From Massilia agilis (GTDB lineage Bacteria > Pseudomonadota > Gammaproteobacteria > Burkholderiales > Burkholderiaceae_D): DNA of 64,000 nucleotides. Both the position numbers and the translations under genes were made by a program. Positions 18,240-26,573 of the stretch are shown piece after piece; position 1 is the first letter of the stretch, and every line of letters starts with the position of its first letter. The notes under the pieces were generated by a model. The model saw only the letters and a list, made by a program, of their open reading frames with translations. It made no database searches and was not told the DNA's origin. Where the stretch lies: NCBI RefSeq assembly GCF_024756255.1, contig NZ_JANUHB010000003.1, positions 496,001 to 560,000 on the forward strand, in the 5' to 3' direction.

Positions 18240-19181
18240 ATGAGTGTGCCCAGCTTTACCATCGCCGCCGTCGAGCGCGATACCGGGTTATCGAAGGACG
18301 TGCTGCGCGTGTGGGAACGGCGCTACGGCTTTCCGGTGCCGACGCGCGACGCCAATGGCGAGCGCGTCTACACCACGGCCCAGGTGAACCACCTGCGACT
18401 GATCAAGCGCCTGATGGACCAGGGGCACCGGCCGGGCAAGCTGATGCAGCTCGACGCCGAGCAGCTGGCTGCGCTGGCGCCGCGCCGCGCGCTGCCCCCC
18501 GGCGCGACCGGGGAGGCCCATGATGCCGTGGCCGGGCTGCTGGAACTGGTGCGCCAACATGATGCCGACGGCTTGGTGCGGGCCTTGCAGCAACGTTTGG
18601 GACGGCAAGGCTTGCAGCGGTTTGTCATGGACACAGTTGCTCCCTTGACGCAGGCGGTGGGGCAGGCATGGGAGCGCGGCCAGCTCGAAGTGTTCGAGGA
18701 GCATTTGTTCAGCGAGCTGACGAAGCGGGTCCTGCGCCAGGCGATCGCCAGCTTGCCGCGCGGCACCACGCGGGCGCGGGTGCTGCTCACCACCGTGCCG
18801 GACGAGCAACATATTCTCGGGCTGCTGATGGTCGAGGCAGTGCTGGCGCTGGAGGGTGCCGAGTGCATCCCGCTCGGCACCCAGATGCCGCTGGGCGACA
18901 TCGACCGTGCCGCGCGCGCGCATCAGGCCGACATCGTGGCCCTGTCGTTCTCGCAGGCCTTCGCCACGCGGCAGATACCCGAATTGCTGCGCCAGTTGCG
19001 CGCGCTGCTGCCCGAGAGCGTGGCCCTGTGGGTGGGCGGGGCCGGGGTGCTCGGGGCGACCGTTCCGGAAGGGGTGGTCCGCCTGGCCAGCCTGGACGAC
19101 GCCCTGCGCGCCCTGGCCGCCTGGCGTCTACCGGGCGACCAGCAGCGGCCTGCGGCAGGCGCCGGGGCCGGGCCCGCGTGA
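18240..19181 (+). CDS. MerR-family regulator with B12-binding domain (CarH/LitR type)
   Basis: 313 residues. An N-terminal MerR winged helix (FTIAAVERDTGLSKDVLRVW with RRYGFPVPTRDANGERVYT) is followed by a four-helix segment and a Rossmann-like cobalamin-binding domain. Two hallmarks of adenosylcobalamin photoreceptors are present: W144-x9-E154-H155 in the helical bundle, and E189-x-H191-x-x-G194, where the His would be the lower axial cobalt ligand. In CarH/LitR, dark-state tetramers bind DNA and light breaks them up, derepressing target genes. ATG at 18240 follows AGGACA. The gene is divergent from the folE2-lipid operon, the obvious target. Light control here is an inference from motifs and context. 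Confidence 0.85.
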   Translation: MSVPSFTIAAVERDTGLSKDVLRVWERRYGFPVPTRDANGERVYTTAQVNHLRLIKRLMDQGHRPGKLMQLDAEQLAALAPRRALPPGATGEAHDAVAGLLELVRQHDADGLVRALQQRLGRQGLQRFVMDTVAPLTQAVGQAWERGQLEVFEEHLFSELTKRVLRQAIASLPRGTTRARVLLTTVPDEQHILGLLMVEAVLALEGAECIPLGTQMPLGDIDRAARAHQADIVALSFSQAFATRQIPELLRQLRALLPESVALWVGGAGVLGATVPEGVVRLASLDDALRALAAWRLPGDQQRPAAGAGAGPA

Positions 19182-19192
19182 GCAGCCAGACG

Positions 19193-19210
19193 GCACCCGC
19201 ACTCGGGTGC
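19193..19210 (+). terminator. Hairpin after the MerR-family gene
   Basis: GCACCCG (19193-19199) pairs with CGGGTGC (19204-19210) around a four-base loop, 12 bp after the stop. No T-run follows. A separate 10-bp palindrome AAGATATCTT lies at 19229-19238 and could be an operator for the arsA gene. Confidence 0.3.
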
Positions 19211-19374
19211 TGCGTCAGGCGCATCGTGAAGATATCTTGAAGCAGTTTCGCGCGTTCGCAAATTCGTTCGAGGTTGCGTTTGCATTTCTGGTGCCTGTAC
19301 AAGCGCGGGCGTACTATCGAGCCATGTAAAGGACAGGGCCGCCGGGCCGATGCATCACTTTGGAAGGATTGACG

Positions 19375-21162
19375 ATGATTCAGGCATTTGACGAGCAGGC
19401 ACCCATGCAATTCATCCAGCAGGCGCCGCGCCATCTCTTCTTCACCGGCAAAGGGGGTGTTGGCAAGACCTCGATCGCCTGCGCTACCGCGGTTCAATTC
19501 GCCGCGCAAGGCAAGCGGGTGCTGCTCGTCAGCACGGACCCGGCGTCGAATGTGGGGCAGGTGTTTGGGGAACAAATCGGCAACCGGATCACCGCGATTG
19601 CCGCCGTGCCAAACCTGTTCGCGCTCGAAATTGATCCGCAGGCGGCCGCGCAAGTTTATCGCGACCGCATCGTGGGTCCGGCGCGCGGGGTGCTGCCGGA
19701 GGACGTCGTCAAGGGCATGGAGGAGCAGCTGTCCGGCGCCTGTACCACGGAAATCGCGGCGTTCGACGAGTTCACCGCCCTGCTGATCGACTCGGCGCTG
19801 ACCGCAGCATACGATCACATCATTTTCGACACCGCCCCGACCGGCCACACCATCCGCCTGCTCCAATTGCCCGGCGCGTGGAGCGGTTTTCTTGAGGAAG
19901 GCAAGGGCGACGCGTCTTGCCTTGGGCCTTTGGCCGGGCTGGAAAAGCAGCGTGCCCAATACAAGGCAGCCGTCGACGCCCTGGCAGATCCGCTCAGCAC
20001 GCGACTGGTCCTGGTTGCCCGTGCCCAGCGCAGCGCACTGCGGGAGGTCGCGCGCACCCACGAAGAGCTGGCCGCCATCGGGATCTCACAGCAGTACCTC
20101 GTCATCAACGGCGTGCTCCCATCGCACGAGGCCGAGCACGATGAGCTGGCTGCCGCGATCCAACGGCAGGAGCAAGCGGCACTGGCCGCCATGCCGGATG
20201 TGCTCAAGGCATTGCCTCCGGACCAGATCCCTTTGAAGCCGTTCAACCTGGTTGGACTGGACGCCCTGCGCCACCTGCTGGTGGACAGCGCCAGTGCCGG
20301 CGCGCCCGCAGCCACCGAACTCCCAGCTAAACTCGACGCGCCGGACCTGGCATCCCTGGTGGATGACATCGCCGTCGATGGGCATGGCCTGGTCATGCTC
20401 ATGGGTAAGGGCGGCGTGGGCAAGACGACCCTGGCAGCCGCGGTTGCCGTGGAGCTGGCCCAGCGTGGCCTGCCCGTGCACCTGACGACCTCCGACCCGG
20501 CGGCCCACCTGGCGGAAACCCTGGACGGTTCACTGCCCAACCTGACGGTCAGCCGCATCGACCCCCACGAGGAAACGGAGCGCTACCGCAAGCGGGTGAT
20601 GGACACCAAGGGGGCCAAGCTCGACGCCGAAGGGCGCGCCTTGCTGGCAGAGGACTTGCGCTCCCCCTGCACCGAGGAAATCGCGGTCTTCCAGGCCTTC
20701 TCGCGCATCATCCGCGAGGCGGGCAGGACCTTCGTGGTGATGGATACCGCGCCCACCGGGCATACGCTGCTGCTGCTCGATGCCACGGGCGCGTATCACC
20801 GGGAAGTGACGCGCCAGATGGGCAATACGGGCGTGCACTACACCACCCCGATGATGCAGTTGCAAGACCCGCGGCAAACCAAGGTTCTCATCGTCACGCT
20901 CGCTGAAACCACGCCCGTACTGGAAGCTGCCAACCTGCAGTCGGACCTGCGGCGCGCGGGGATCGAGCCATGGGCCTGGATCGTCAATAACAGCGTCGCC
21001 GCCGCGCATCCGCAATCGCCGCTGCTGCGCCAGCGCGCGCACAACGAACTGCGGGAGATCGATGCGGTGGCGACGCATCATGCTCGCCGGTTCGCTGTCG
21101 TGCCGCTCCTGAAGCACGAGCCGGTCGGCGTGGATCGGCTGCGCGACCTGGCGCACCACTGA
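19375..21162 (+). CDS. arsA: ArsA, arsenite-stimulated ATPase of the arsenite efflux pump
   Basis: 595 residues with two homologous halves, each with a deviant Walker A: FFTGKGGVGKTS near residue 25 and LMGKGGVGKTT near 344. All three arsenite/antimonite-binding cysteines of plasmid R773 ArsA have equivalents: C123 (SGACTTE), C182 (SCLGP) and C432 (SPCTEE). The signal-transduction motif DTAPTGHT appears in both halves. ArsA normally energises the ArsB channel and receives metalloid from ArsD, yet no arsB, arsD, arsC or arsR lies in the window. ATG at 19375 follows GGAAGGA. It is clearly an ArsA rather than a Get3-like single-domain protein. Confidence 0.92.
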   Translation: MIQAFDEQAPMQFIQQAPRHLFFTGKGGVGKTSIACATAVQFAAQGKRVLLVSTDPASNVGQVFGEQIGNRITAIAAVPNLFALEIDPQAAAQVYRDRIVGPARGVLPEDVVKGMEEQLSGACTTEIAAFDEFTALLIDSALTAAYDHIIFDTAPTGHTIRLLQLPGAWSGFLEEGKGDASCLGPLAGLEKQRAQYKAAVDALADPLSTRLVLVARAQRSALREVARTHEELAAIGISQQYLVINGVLPSHEAEHDELAAAIQRQEQAALAAMPDVLKALPPDQIPLKPFNLVGLDALRHLLVDSASAGAPAATELPAKLDAPDLASLVDDIAVDGHGLVMLMGKGGVGKTTLAAAVAVELAQRGLPVHLTTSDPAAHLAETLDGSLPNLTVSRIDPHEETERYRKRVMDTKGAKLDAEGRALLAEDLRSPCTEEIAVFQAFSRIIREAGRTFVVMDTAPTGHTLLLLDATGAYHREVTRQMGNTGVHYTTPMMQLQDPRQTKVLIVTLAETTPVLEAANLQSDLRRAGIEPWAWIVNNSVAAAHPQSPLLRQRAHNELREIDAVATHHARRFAVVPLLKHEPVGVDRLRDLAHH

Positions 21163-21199
21163 GCGCGTGATGCGTTGCGCGAAGGGGCGGCGACAGCCG

Positions 21200-22441
21200 T
21201 CATTTGTCCGGTGCGCGCGTTGCCAGCCACTCCTTGAGCTTGTCGTACACCTCGCTGCGGCTGAGCAGGTCGAGGTGATGGATACCGAACGCGATCCACT
21301 GCCGGGCGGCAGGAAAACGCAGGGTGCGCAGGGCGTCGGTGTGGCGGCCGAGCGCGGTGTCGAGCGGGATCACGCCGTCGCCTAGGAAGCGGTCGCGGAT
21401 GTCGCCCAGCCGCCGTCCGGTGGTGCCGGCGATGGTGTAGCACTTTACCCCGCGCGGCAGCGGCACCGGCAGGCGCCGGTCGTCGGCCTGCTCGAAGCGG
21501 TCGCGGCCATGCCAGTCCTCGTCCACCAGGTTGCCGTAGCGTAGGTCGGTGATGCCGGCGCTGCGCAGGCGCGCCACCCGTGTCACCGGGGCGGCAAAGG
21601 CCGCGCGGCCGATCATTTCGACGAGCCAGTTGCCGTTGCGTTCGAGCGGGGCGCCGTGGTGCGGGGTGCCGAGGAACACCAGGTGCCTGAGCTTGCGGGG
21701 CCAGGCGTGGCGCGCCTTCTTGCCGTAGTGGCAGGCGCTGCGCGCGACCAGTCCGCCCATGCTGTGGCCGATGATCGCGATTTCCTCGACCTCGACCGGC
21801 CAGTTGGCCACGAGCTGTTCCAGCACCTGGGCCAACTCGCGCCCGTTGACCGAGATATGCCGGCCCGTGTTGTAGCTCAGGTAGAGCGCGGTGTAGCCGA
21901 GGTCGCGTTCGAGCGCCTCGCCGTGGTCGTGGTGGTTGCGGCGCCATTGCAGGTCGCAGCGGCACAGGCCATGCACCAGCACCAGCAGCTTGCCCGTGGC
22001 GCCCGGGATGTCGCGCGCCAGCGCTTGCCGCTGCAAATCGAGCGCCTGGCCGTGCCGGCGCAGGCGCATGGGAATGGCGAGCGGATTGGCGCCGTCGGCC
22101 AGCCGGTCGCCAAAGAAGCCGTTCAGCGCGGCCAGTACCGATTCGCGCTCGGGCGAGGACGGCCGGTGCCCCGGCAGCACGGCAGGCGCCAGCAAGCGGT
22201 CCACCCAGCGCCCGGCAACCGCGTGCGCCAGGCGTGCCCGCGCGTAGGCACTCGTGCCGAAGCTGCCGATCCGGCCGCGCGCCAGCCACCTGCCGGCCAG
22301 CGCCTTGTGCGTGTCTTCCACCAGGTCGAGCGCGGCGCCAAAGGCCGACAGGCCGATGCGGCCGATGCCGTGCAGGTCCGATCCGTGCAGGTGACGCCGC
22401 CAGCCGCCGTTATGGCCCGAGTTCCTTTCTTGCGCGTTCAA
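21200..22441 (-). CDS. Alpha/beta-hydrolase (lipase-like), start uncertain
   Basis: About 413 residues. LLVLVHGLCRCD is the oxyanion-hole strand, IIGHSMGGLVARSACHYGKK holds the nucleophile Ser, GDGVIPLD offers the acid and IHHLDLL the His. This layout matches the lipase/PGAP1-like alpha/beta-hydrolase group. No ATG gives a full N-terminus. The TTG at 22441, preceded by GGAGAAG inside the upstream gene, keeps the conserved N-terminal segment and would overlap that gene by 32 bp; later GTG starts would cut it. It lies in a run of genes linked to lipid or polyhydroxyalkanoate storage. The substrate is unknown. Confidence 0.8.
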   Translation of the reverse strand: MNAQERNSGHNGGWRRHLHGSDLHGIGRIGLSAFGAALDLVEDTHKALAGRWLARGRIGSFGTSAYARARLAHAVAGRWVDRLLAPAVLPGHRPSSPERESVLAALNGFFGDRLADGANPLAIPMRLRRHGQALDLQRQALARDIPGATGKLLVLVHGLCRCDLQWRRNHHDHGEALERDLGYTALYLSYNTGRHISVNGRELAQVLEQLVANWPVEVEEIAIIGHSMGGLVARSACHYGKKARHAWPRKLRHLVFLGTPHHGAPLERNGNWLVEMIGRAAFAAPVTRVARLRSAGITDLRYGNLVDEDWHGRDRFEQADDRRLPVPLPRGVKCYTIAGTTGRRLGDIRDRFLGDGVIPLDTALGRHTDALRTLRFPAARQWIAFGIHHLDLLSRSEVYDKLKEWLATRAPDK

Positions 22442-23183
22442 TGTCCAGCTTCTCCATCGCGTCGTGCGGCTCGAGCGAAGCGGCCTGCTGGCATAGCAGC
22501 GCAGCTTCGGTCTCCTTGTCGCCGCCATCGAGCATGATGAGGGCATTCGCGTATTCGATGCGCGCGATTGCCGAGCGAACATTGATCTCAAGCGCGGTGC
22601 GGAAATGGCGCAAGGCCGCGTCGCGGCTGGCGCCGTAGGTCAGCTTGGCGACCAGCGCGCCGATCTTGTCGATGATCTCGGCATGGTAGACGCCGAGCGC
22701 GATGTGGGCGTCCGCATGGCGCGGCGCCAGTTCGAGCGTGCGCTCCAGGCTCTGGCGCACGCGGCCGGCAATGCCCTGCGCCAGTGCGGCCGCCACCGAG
22801 ATGTCCTGCGCGTAGCGCCCCAGCGCGACCGCGTGCCAGTAGAAGCCGGCCGGGTTGCGCGGCTCCTGCTCCTGCTGCTCCTCGCAGCGTTCCGCCACTT
22901 CCAGCAAGCGGGCGCGCCGCTTCTGCACGCCGCCTTCGAGGTACACGGCATGGATGCAGGACGCCTTGTGCGCCGCCGCGTAGCCCTCGACCCCGGCGGC
23001 CAGCCCCTTGTGCGCCGCCTCTTCGAACTGGCCGGCGTGAAACGCGATCCACGCCTCGAGCACCTGCGGCAGCTGCGGGAACGGCTCGGCGTCGCCAAGG
23101 TGCAGTTGCGGCCACGCCCGTTTCAACCGGGCGGGCGTGTACACGTACGCCGGGTCGGGATAGGGAAACTTGGCCCAGGCCAT
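22410..23183 (-). CDS. TPR-like helical-repeat protein
   Basis: 257 residues, mostly alpha-helical, with degenerate TPR-like repeats (for example RQSLERTLELAPRHADAHIA and HFRTALEINVRSAIARIEYA). No signal peptide and no catalytic motif. It overlaps the start of the hydrolase downstream and begins 30 bp after the phasin gene region, so it is probably co-transcribed with both. Similar TPR proteins are found beside polyhydroxyalkanoate or acyl-CoA genes in relatives; a specific role is not known. Confidence 0.8.
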   Translation of the reverse strand: MAWAKFPYPDPAYVYTPARLKRAWPQLHLGDAEPFPQLPQVLEAWIAFHAGQFEEAAHKGLAAGVEGYAAAHKASCIHAVYLEGGVQKRRARLLEVAERCEEQQEQEPRNPAGFYWHAVALGRYAQDISVAAALAQGIAGRVRQSLERTLELAPRHADAHIALGVYHAEIIDKIGALVAKLTYGASRDAALRHFRTALEINVRSAIARIEYANALIMLDGGDKETEAALLCQQAASLEPHDAMEKLDIERARKELGP

Positions 23184-23213
23184 CGCTTGCCTTTGTCGAG
23201 CCGGCTGGCGCTG

Positions 23214-23768
23214 TCAGTGCGAGGCCGGCCGTGCCTGGCGCTTGGCCGCCGCGCGCGCCCCGCCTTTCAGGGCCGCGCCCTTGGCCGCCAGCTTGGCCGC
23301 GGGTTTGCCGGGCGGCTTGGCGGCGCTTTTGGCGGCGGTCTTGCGCGCGGCCGGCTTGGGCGCCTGCATCTGCGTTGCCACCATTTGCTTGAGCTCCTCC
23401 ACCTGGCGCTGCAGCGCTTGTACGTCATCGTGCGACGGCACGCCCAGGCTGCGCAGCGCGCGCGCCACCCGGTCCTCGAAGATCTTTTCGAGCTTGTCCC
23501 ACGAGCCGCTCGCCTGGCGGCTCACGTTCTCGGCCAGCTTGGAGATCGTGCCGCCCGGGGAATAGCCCTTGTCGGGCTTGAGCCGTTCGGTCAGCTTTTG
23601 CAGCTCGCCGCCTTCCTGCACCAGCTTGTCGAACAGTTCGCTGCCTTCCTTCTGGGCGCGCGCAAACGCGCCAAGCCCGGCCACCCAGATTTGCTGGGCC
23701 GAGGTGAACACCGCGTCCACCAGCGCGTTCTGTTCCGGGTTTGCCGGTTCCTTCGCTTTCCTGACCAT
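23214..23768 (-). CDS. Phasin-family, polyhydroxyalkanoate-granule-associated protein (PhaF/PhaI type)
   Basis: 184 residues. The N-terminal part (VDAVFTSAQQIWVAGLGAFA to residue 110) is the amphipathic phasin domain. It is followed by a short coiled coil (HDDVQALQRQVEELKQMVAT) and then an Ala/Lys/Pro-rich tail (KPAARKTAAKSAAK and on) like the histone-H1-like DNA-binding tail of PhaF. Such proteins coat storage granules and tie them to the nucleoid. ATG at 23768. It lies between an acyl-CoA ligase and a TPR protein on the same strand; the lipid-storage context supports the call. Confidence 0.85.
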   Translation of the reverse strand: MVRKAKEPANPEQNALVDAVFTSAQQIWVAGLGAFARAQKEGSELFDKLVQEGGELQKLTERLKPDKGYSPGGTISKLAENVSRQASGSWDKLEKIFEDRVARALRSLGVPSHDDVQALQRQVEELKQMVATQMQAPKPAARKTAAKSAAKPPGKPAAKLAAKGAALKGGARAAAKRQARPASH

Positions 23769-23814
23769 GTCGTTCCCCCCAAAAGTGCAATGCTGCGTGT
23801 GGATGATGTCCGCC

Positions 23815-25512
23815 TCATGCCACCGATGTTGCCGCCGGCGCCATGCGGGCCCGTTCTTCCTCGGCCACGACGCGCCGCAGGATCTTGCCGATGTTCGACT
23901 TGGGCAGCGGCTCGCTGCGAAACACCACGTACTTGGGCACCTTGTAGGGCGCCAGGTTGGCCTTGCAATGCTCGACAAGCTGCTCGGCGCTCAGGCTGGC
24001 GTCCTTGGGCACCACCACGATCTTGACCACCTCGTCGGAGTGCTCGTCCGCCGCCTTGATCGCCGCCACCTCGTACACGCCCGGATGCAGTGCCACCACG
24101 TCCTCCACCTCGCTCGGGAACACCTTGAAGCCGGAGACGATGATCATGTCCTTCTTGCGGTCCACCAGCTTGATGGTGCCGTCCGGGTTCATCACGCCCA
24201 TGTCGCCGGTACGCAGCCAGCCGCCCGGCGCGAACACGTGGGCCGTTTCCTCGGGCATGTTCCAGTAGCCCTTCATGACCTGCGGGCCGCGCACGGCCAG
24301 CTCGCCCAGCTCGCCCAGCGCCAGCGCGCGGCCCTCGTCGTCCAGGATCGCGCATTCGGTTGACGGGATCGGCAGCCCGATAGTTCCGCTGTAATGCTTC
24401 AGGTCGAGCGGGTTGGCGCACACGATCGGCGAGGCTTCGGTGAGCCCGTAGCCTTCGATCAGCGGGATGCCGAAGCGCTGCTGCCAACGTTCGGCCACGG
24501 AGCGCTGCAGCGCCATGCCGCCGGCCACCGCCAGCCGCAGCGAGCTGGTATCCACATGCGCGAACGCGGGCGCGTTGAGGAGCGCGTTGAACAGGGTGTT
24601 CACGCCGATCAGGGCGGTGAAGCGTACGTGCTTGAGCTCGCGGATGAAACTGTGCAGGTCGCGCGGGTTGGTGACCAGGACGATGTGGGTGCCGATGCGG
24701 CACCAGGCCAGCATCGCGGTCAGTGCGAACACGTGGTACAGCGGCAGCGGGATGACGCCCACTTCCTTGCCCTCGGCCATGGCGGGCGCGACCCAGGCCG
24801 CGGTCTGCTCGACGTTGGCCACCATGTTGCCGTGCGTGAGCATGGCGCCCTTCGGCACGCCGGTGGTGCCGCCGGTGTACTGCAGGAAGGCCAGGTCGTG
24901 CAGGCCCGGCGCCGCCTCCTCCAGCTTCAGTTCGGCGCCGCGCTGGAGCGCCGCAGTGAACGGTACCGACCCCTTGATGTGCCACGGCGGCACCATGTGG
25001 CGCACGTGCTTGACCATCAGGTTGACGATCTGCGCCTTCGGGAACGGCAGCATGTCGCCCACGCGGGTGGTGATCACGTGGCGCACGTCGGTGTTCTCGA
25101 TGACATCCTCGACCGTGTGGGCAAAATTGTCGAGCACCACGATCGCGCTCGCGCCGGAGTCCACCAGCTGGTACTGCAGCTCGCGCGCCGTGTACATGGG
25201 GTTGGTGTTGACGATCACGCAGCCGGCACGCAGCACGCCCAGGAGCGCGATCGGGTACTGCAGCAGGTTGGGCATCATGAGCGCGACGCGCTCGCCGCGG
25301 CCCAGGCCGAGCCCCTGCAGGAAGGCGGCGAAATTGCGCGACAGCGTATCCACGTCGTTCCAGCGGATCGTGGTGCCCTGGTTGGTGAAGGCCGGCAGGT
25401 GCCGGAAGCGCGCGCAGACCCAGCTGAACATCTCGTTGAGGGAGCCGAAGCGGTCCGCCTGCACGTCGGCCGGAATCCCGGGCGGGTAGCTGTCGAGCCA
25501 GAATTTGTGCAT
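23815..25512 (-). CDS. fadD: Long-chain fatty-acid-CoA ligase (FadD-like)
   Basis: 565 residues of the ANL superfamily. The AMP-binding P-loop is YTGGTTGVPKGA, followed by GYGLTEASP, GWLRTGDMGVMNPDGTIK and the C-terminal lysine region PKSNIGKILRR. It activates fatty acids to acyl-CoA for beta-oxidation or lipid synthesis. Here it could feed the acyl-CoA reductase and wax-ester synthase encoded 2-4 kb away. It is divergent from the hypothetical gene at 25723, and an FNR-like box lies between them. Confidence 0.92.
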   Translation of the reverse strand: MHKFWLDSYPPGIPADVQADRFGSLNEMFSWVCARFRHLPAFTNQGTTIRWNDVDTLSRNFAAFLQGLGLGRGERVALMMPNLLQYPIALLGVLRAGCVIVNTNPMYTARELQYQLVDSGASAIVVLDNFAHTVEDVIENTDVRHVITTRVGDMLPFPKAQIVNLMVKHVRHMVPPWHIKGSVPFTAALQRGAELKLEEAAPGLHDLAFLQYTGGTTGVPKGAMLTHGNMVANVEQTAAWVAPAMAEGKEVGVIPLPLYHVFALTAMLAWCRIGTHIVLVTNPRDLHSFIRELKHVRFTALIGVNTLFNALLNAPAFAHVDTSSLRLAVAGGMALQRSVAERWQQRFGIPLIEGYGLTEASPIVCANPLDLKHYSGTIGLPIPSTECAILDDEGRALALGELGELAVRGPQVMKGYWNMPEETAHVFAPGGWLRTGDMGVMNPDGTIKLVDRKKDMIIVSGFKVFPSEVEDVVALHPGVYEVAAIKAADEHSDEVVKIVVVPKDASLSAEQLVEHCKANLAPYKVPKYVVFRSEPLPKSNIGKILRRVVAEEERARMAPAATSVA

Positions 25513-25623
25513 GCGAGCCTCTCGATGGATACCGGTGCGCGGTCAGGCGCCGTTGCGGCGCGCGCGAGCCGCGTGCAGCGGGCGGCTCGTCGAGAACGAT
25601 GCGCCGCAGGCCCGTGGGCGGCT

Positions 25624-25637
25624 TTGATCTGGATCAG
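25624..25637. promoter_or_regulatory. FNR/ANR-like box
   Basis: TTGAT-CTGG-ATCAG matches the FNR consensus TTGAT-N4-ATCAA at 9 of 10 positions. It lies between the divergent acyl-CoA ligase and the hypothetical gene at 25723. No good -10 element stands at the expected distance on either side, so function is tentative. Confidence 0.35.
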
Positions 25638-25722
25638 TGTCTCTCCCTTGCCGGCGAAGGGAGGCCGGCATGCGGGCGCTGTCTTAAGCACAGGCAGTCC
25701 GACATGACACGAGGAGATGACG

Positions 25723-26394
25723 ATGGCAACGAGGCATACGAAAGCAGAGACGCAAGGAAGTAGCGCGCAGGCGCCGGCGCACAAAAAGGGCGATGGCGGC
25801 GCCACCGCGCGCGAGGTGCAGCAGGGCGTGGTGGTGAGCCTGTCGGCGCTGAACAACATCGAGGGCGACATCACTGCGCTGGTGCGCAAGGCGGTGTCCG
25901 ATGCGCTGGGCACCGGTGGCGCGGCCGGCGGCGAGCTGGTGCAGGTGGTGCACGACGTGGTGGAGGGCACGATCCGCGCCAGCGAGCAGGTCGGCACCGG
26001 CCTGACGATCGCCGTGCGCAGCGTGGCCAAGGGCGTGATCGCCGGCGTGCATGACGTGGGCGGCGACGTGCTGGCGGCCTCGTTCGAAATGCTGCGCTCG
26101 CTGATCCGGGTGGCCGCCTCGCTGGGCGCGGACGTGGGCACGGTGGCGCGGCAGGCGATCGACGCGGCCGTCGAGGCGGCGCAGGAATCGGGCGGCAATG
26201 CCGCGCAGGTGGGCAAGCGCGGCATCGAGGGTGCGATCGAGTCGGCTGGCGAAATCGGCAACCTGGCGGTGCGCACGGTGCGCGATGTGCTGATCGGGAT
26301 CGCCGGCAGCGTGGGGCAGACGATGGAGGCGGCCATGCCCATGCACCAGCCGGCCGGCGCGCAGGAGCAGGCGGGCAAGGCGCGACATCATTGA
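25723..26394 (+). CDS. Hypothetical amphipathic-helical Ala/Gly/Val-rich protein
   Basis: 223 residues that I do not recognise with certainty. After a basic, polar N-terminus of about 35 residues the sequence is a string of amphipathic helices rich in Ala, Val, Gly and evenly spaced charges (for example VQQGVVVSLSALNNIEGDIT and VGTGLTIAVRSVAKGVIAGV). There are no transmembrane segments and no enzyme motif. The texture recalls phasins and other granule- or membrane-surface proteins, and the neighbours are lipid-storage genes. ATG at 25723, seven bases after GAGGAG, is better placed than the ATG at 25717. Confidence 0.75.
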   Translation: MATRHTKAETQGSSAQAPAHKKGDGGATAREVQQGVVVSLSALNNIEGDITALVRKAVSDALGTGGAAGGELVQVVHDVVEGTIRASEQVGTGLTIAVRSVAKGVIAGVHDVGGDVLAASFEMLRSLIRVAASLGADVGTVARQAIDAAVEAAQESGGNAAQVGKRGIEGAIESAGEIGNLAVRTVRDVLIGIAGSVGQTMEAAMPMHQPAGAQEQAGKARHH

Positions 26395-26418
26395 CAGGGC
26401 GCTGGAGTGTTCGGCGAT

Positions 26419-26573
26419 GTAGGGTGGGCAGGTCTCCTGCCCACGCGTTCAAACAGGGCACGCGTGACCTGAACGCGTGGCGGGAGACCGTACGACTTTT
26501 CAGGCCAGCGCATCAGTTCAGGCCCGGCATGCCGTATCTGAACGCGTGGGCAGGAAGACCTGCCCACCCTACG
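26419..26573. repeat. Family A double-hairpin repeat, copy 2 (expanded)
   Basis: Longest copy. The left unit is GTAGGGT-GGGCAGG-tct-CCTGCCC-ACGCGTTCA and the right unit TGAACGCGT-GGGCAGG-aaga-CCTGCCC-ACCCTAC. A degenerate third unit lies between them near 26470-26500. The right end contains the TAG stop codon (26569-26571 on the minus strand) of the WS/DGAT gene. Confidence 0.85.

Noticed and set aside
19375..21162. Get3/TRC40-like tail-anchored protein ATPase instead of ArsA
   Set aside because: Two fused ATPase halves and the three metalloid-binding cysteines match bacterial ArsA; Get3-like proteins have a single half.
25717..25725. Start of the amphipathic-protein gene at the ATG of 25717
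   Set aside because: The GAGGAG ribosome-binding site directly touches this ATG; the ATG at 25723 has proper spacing.
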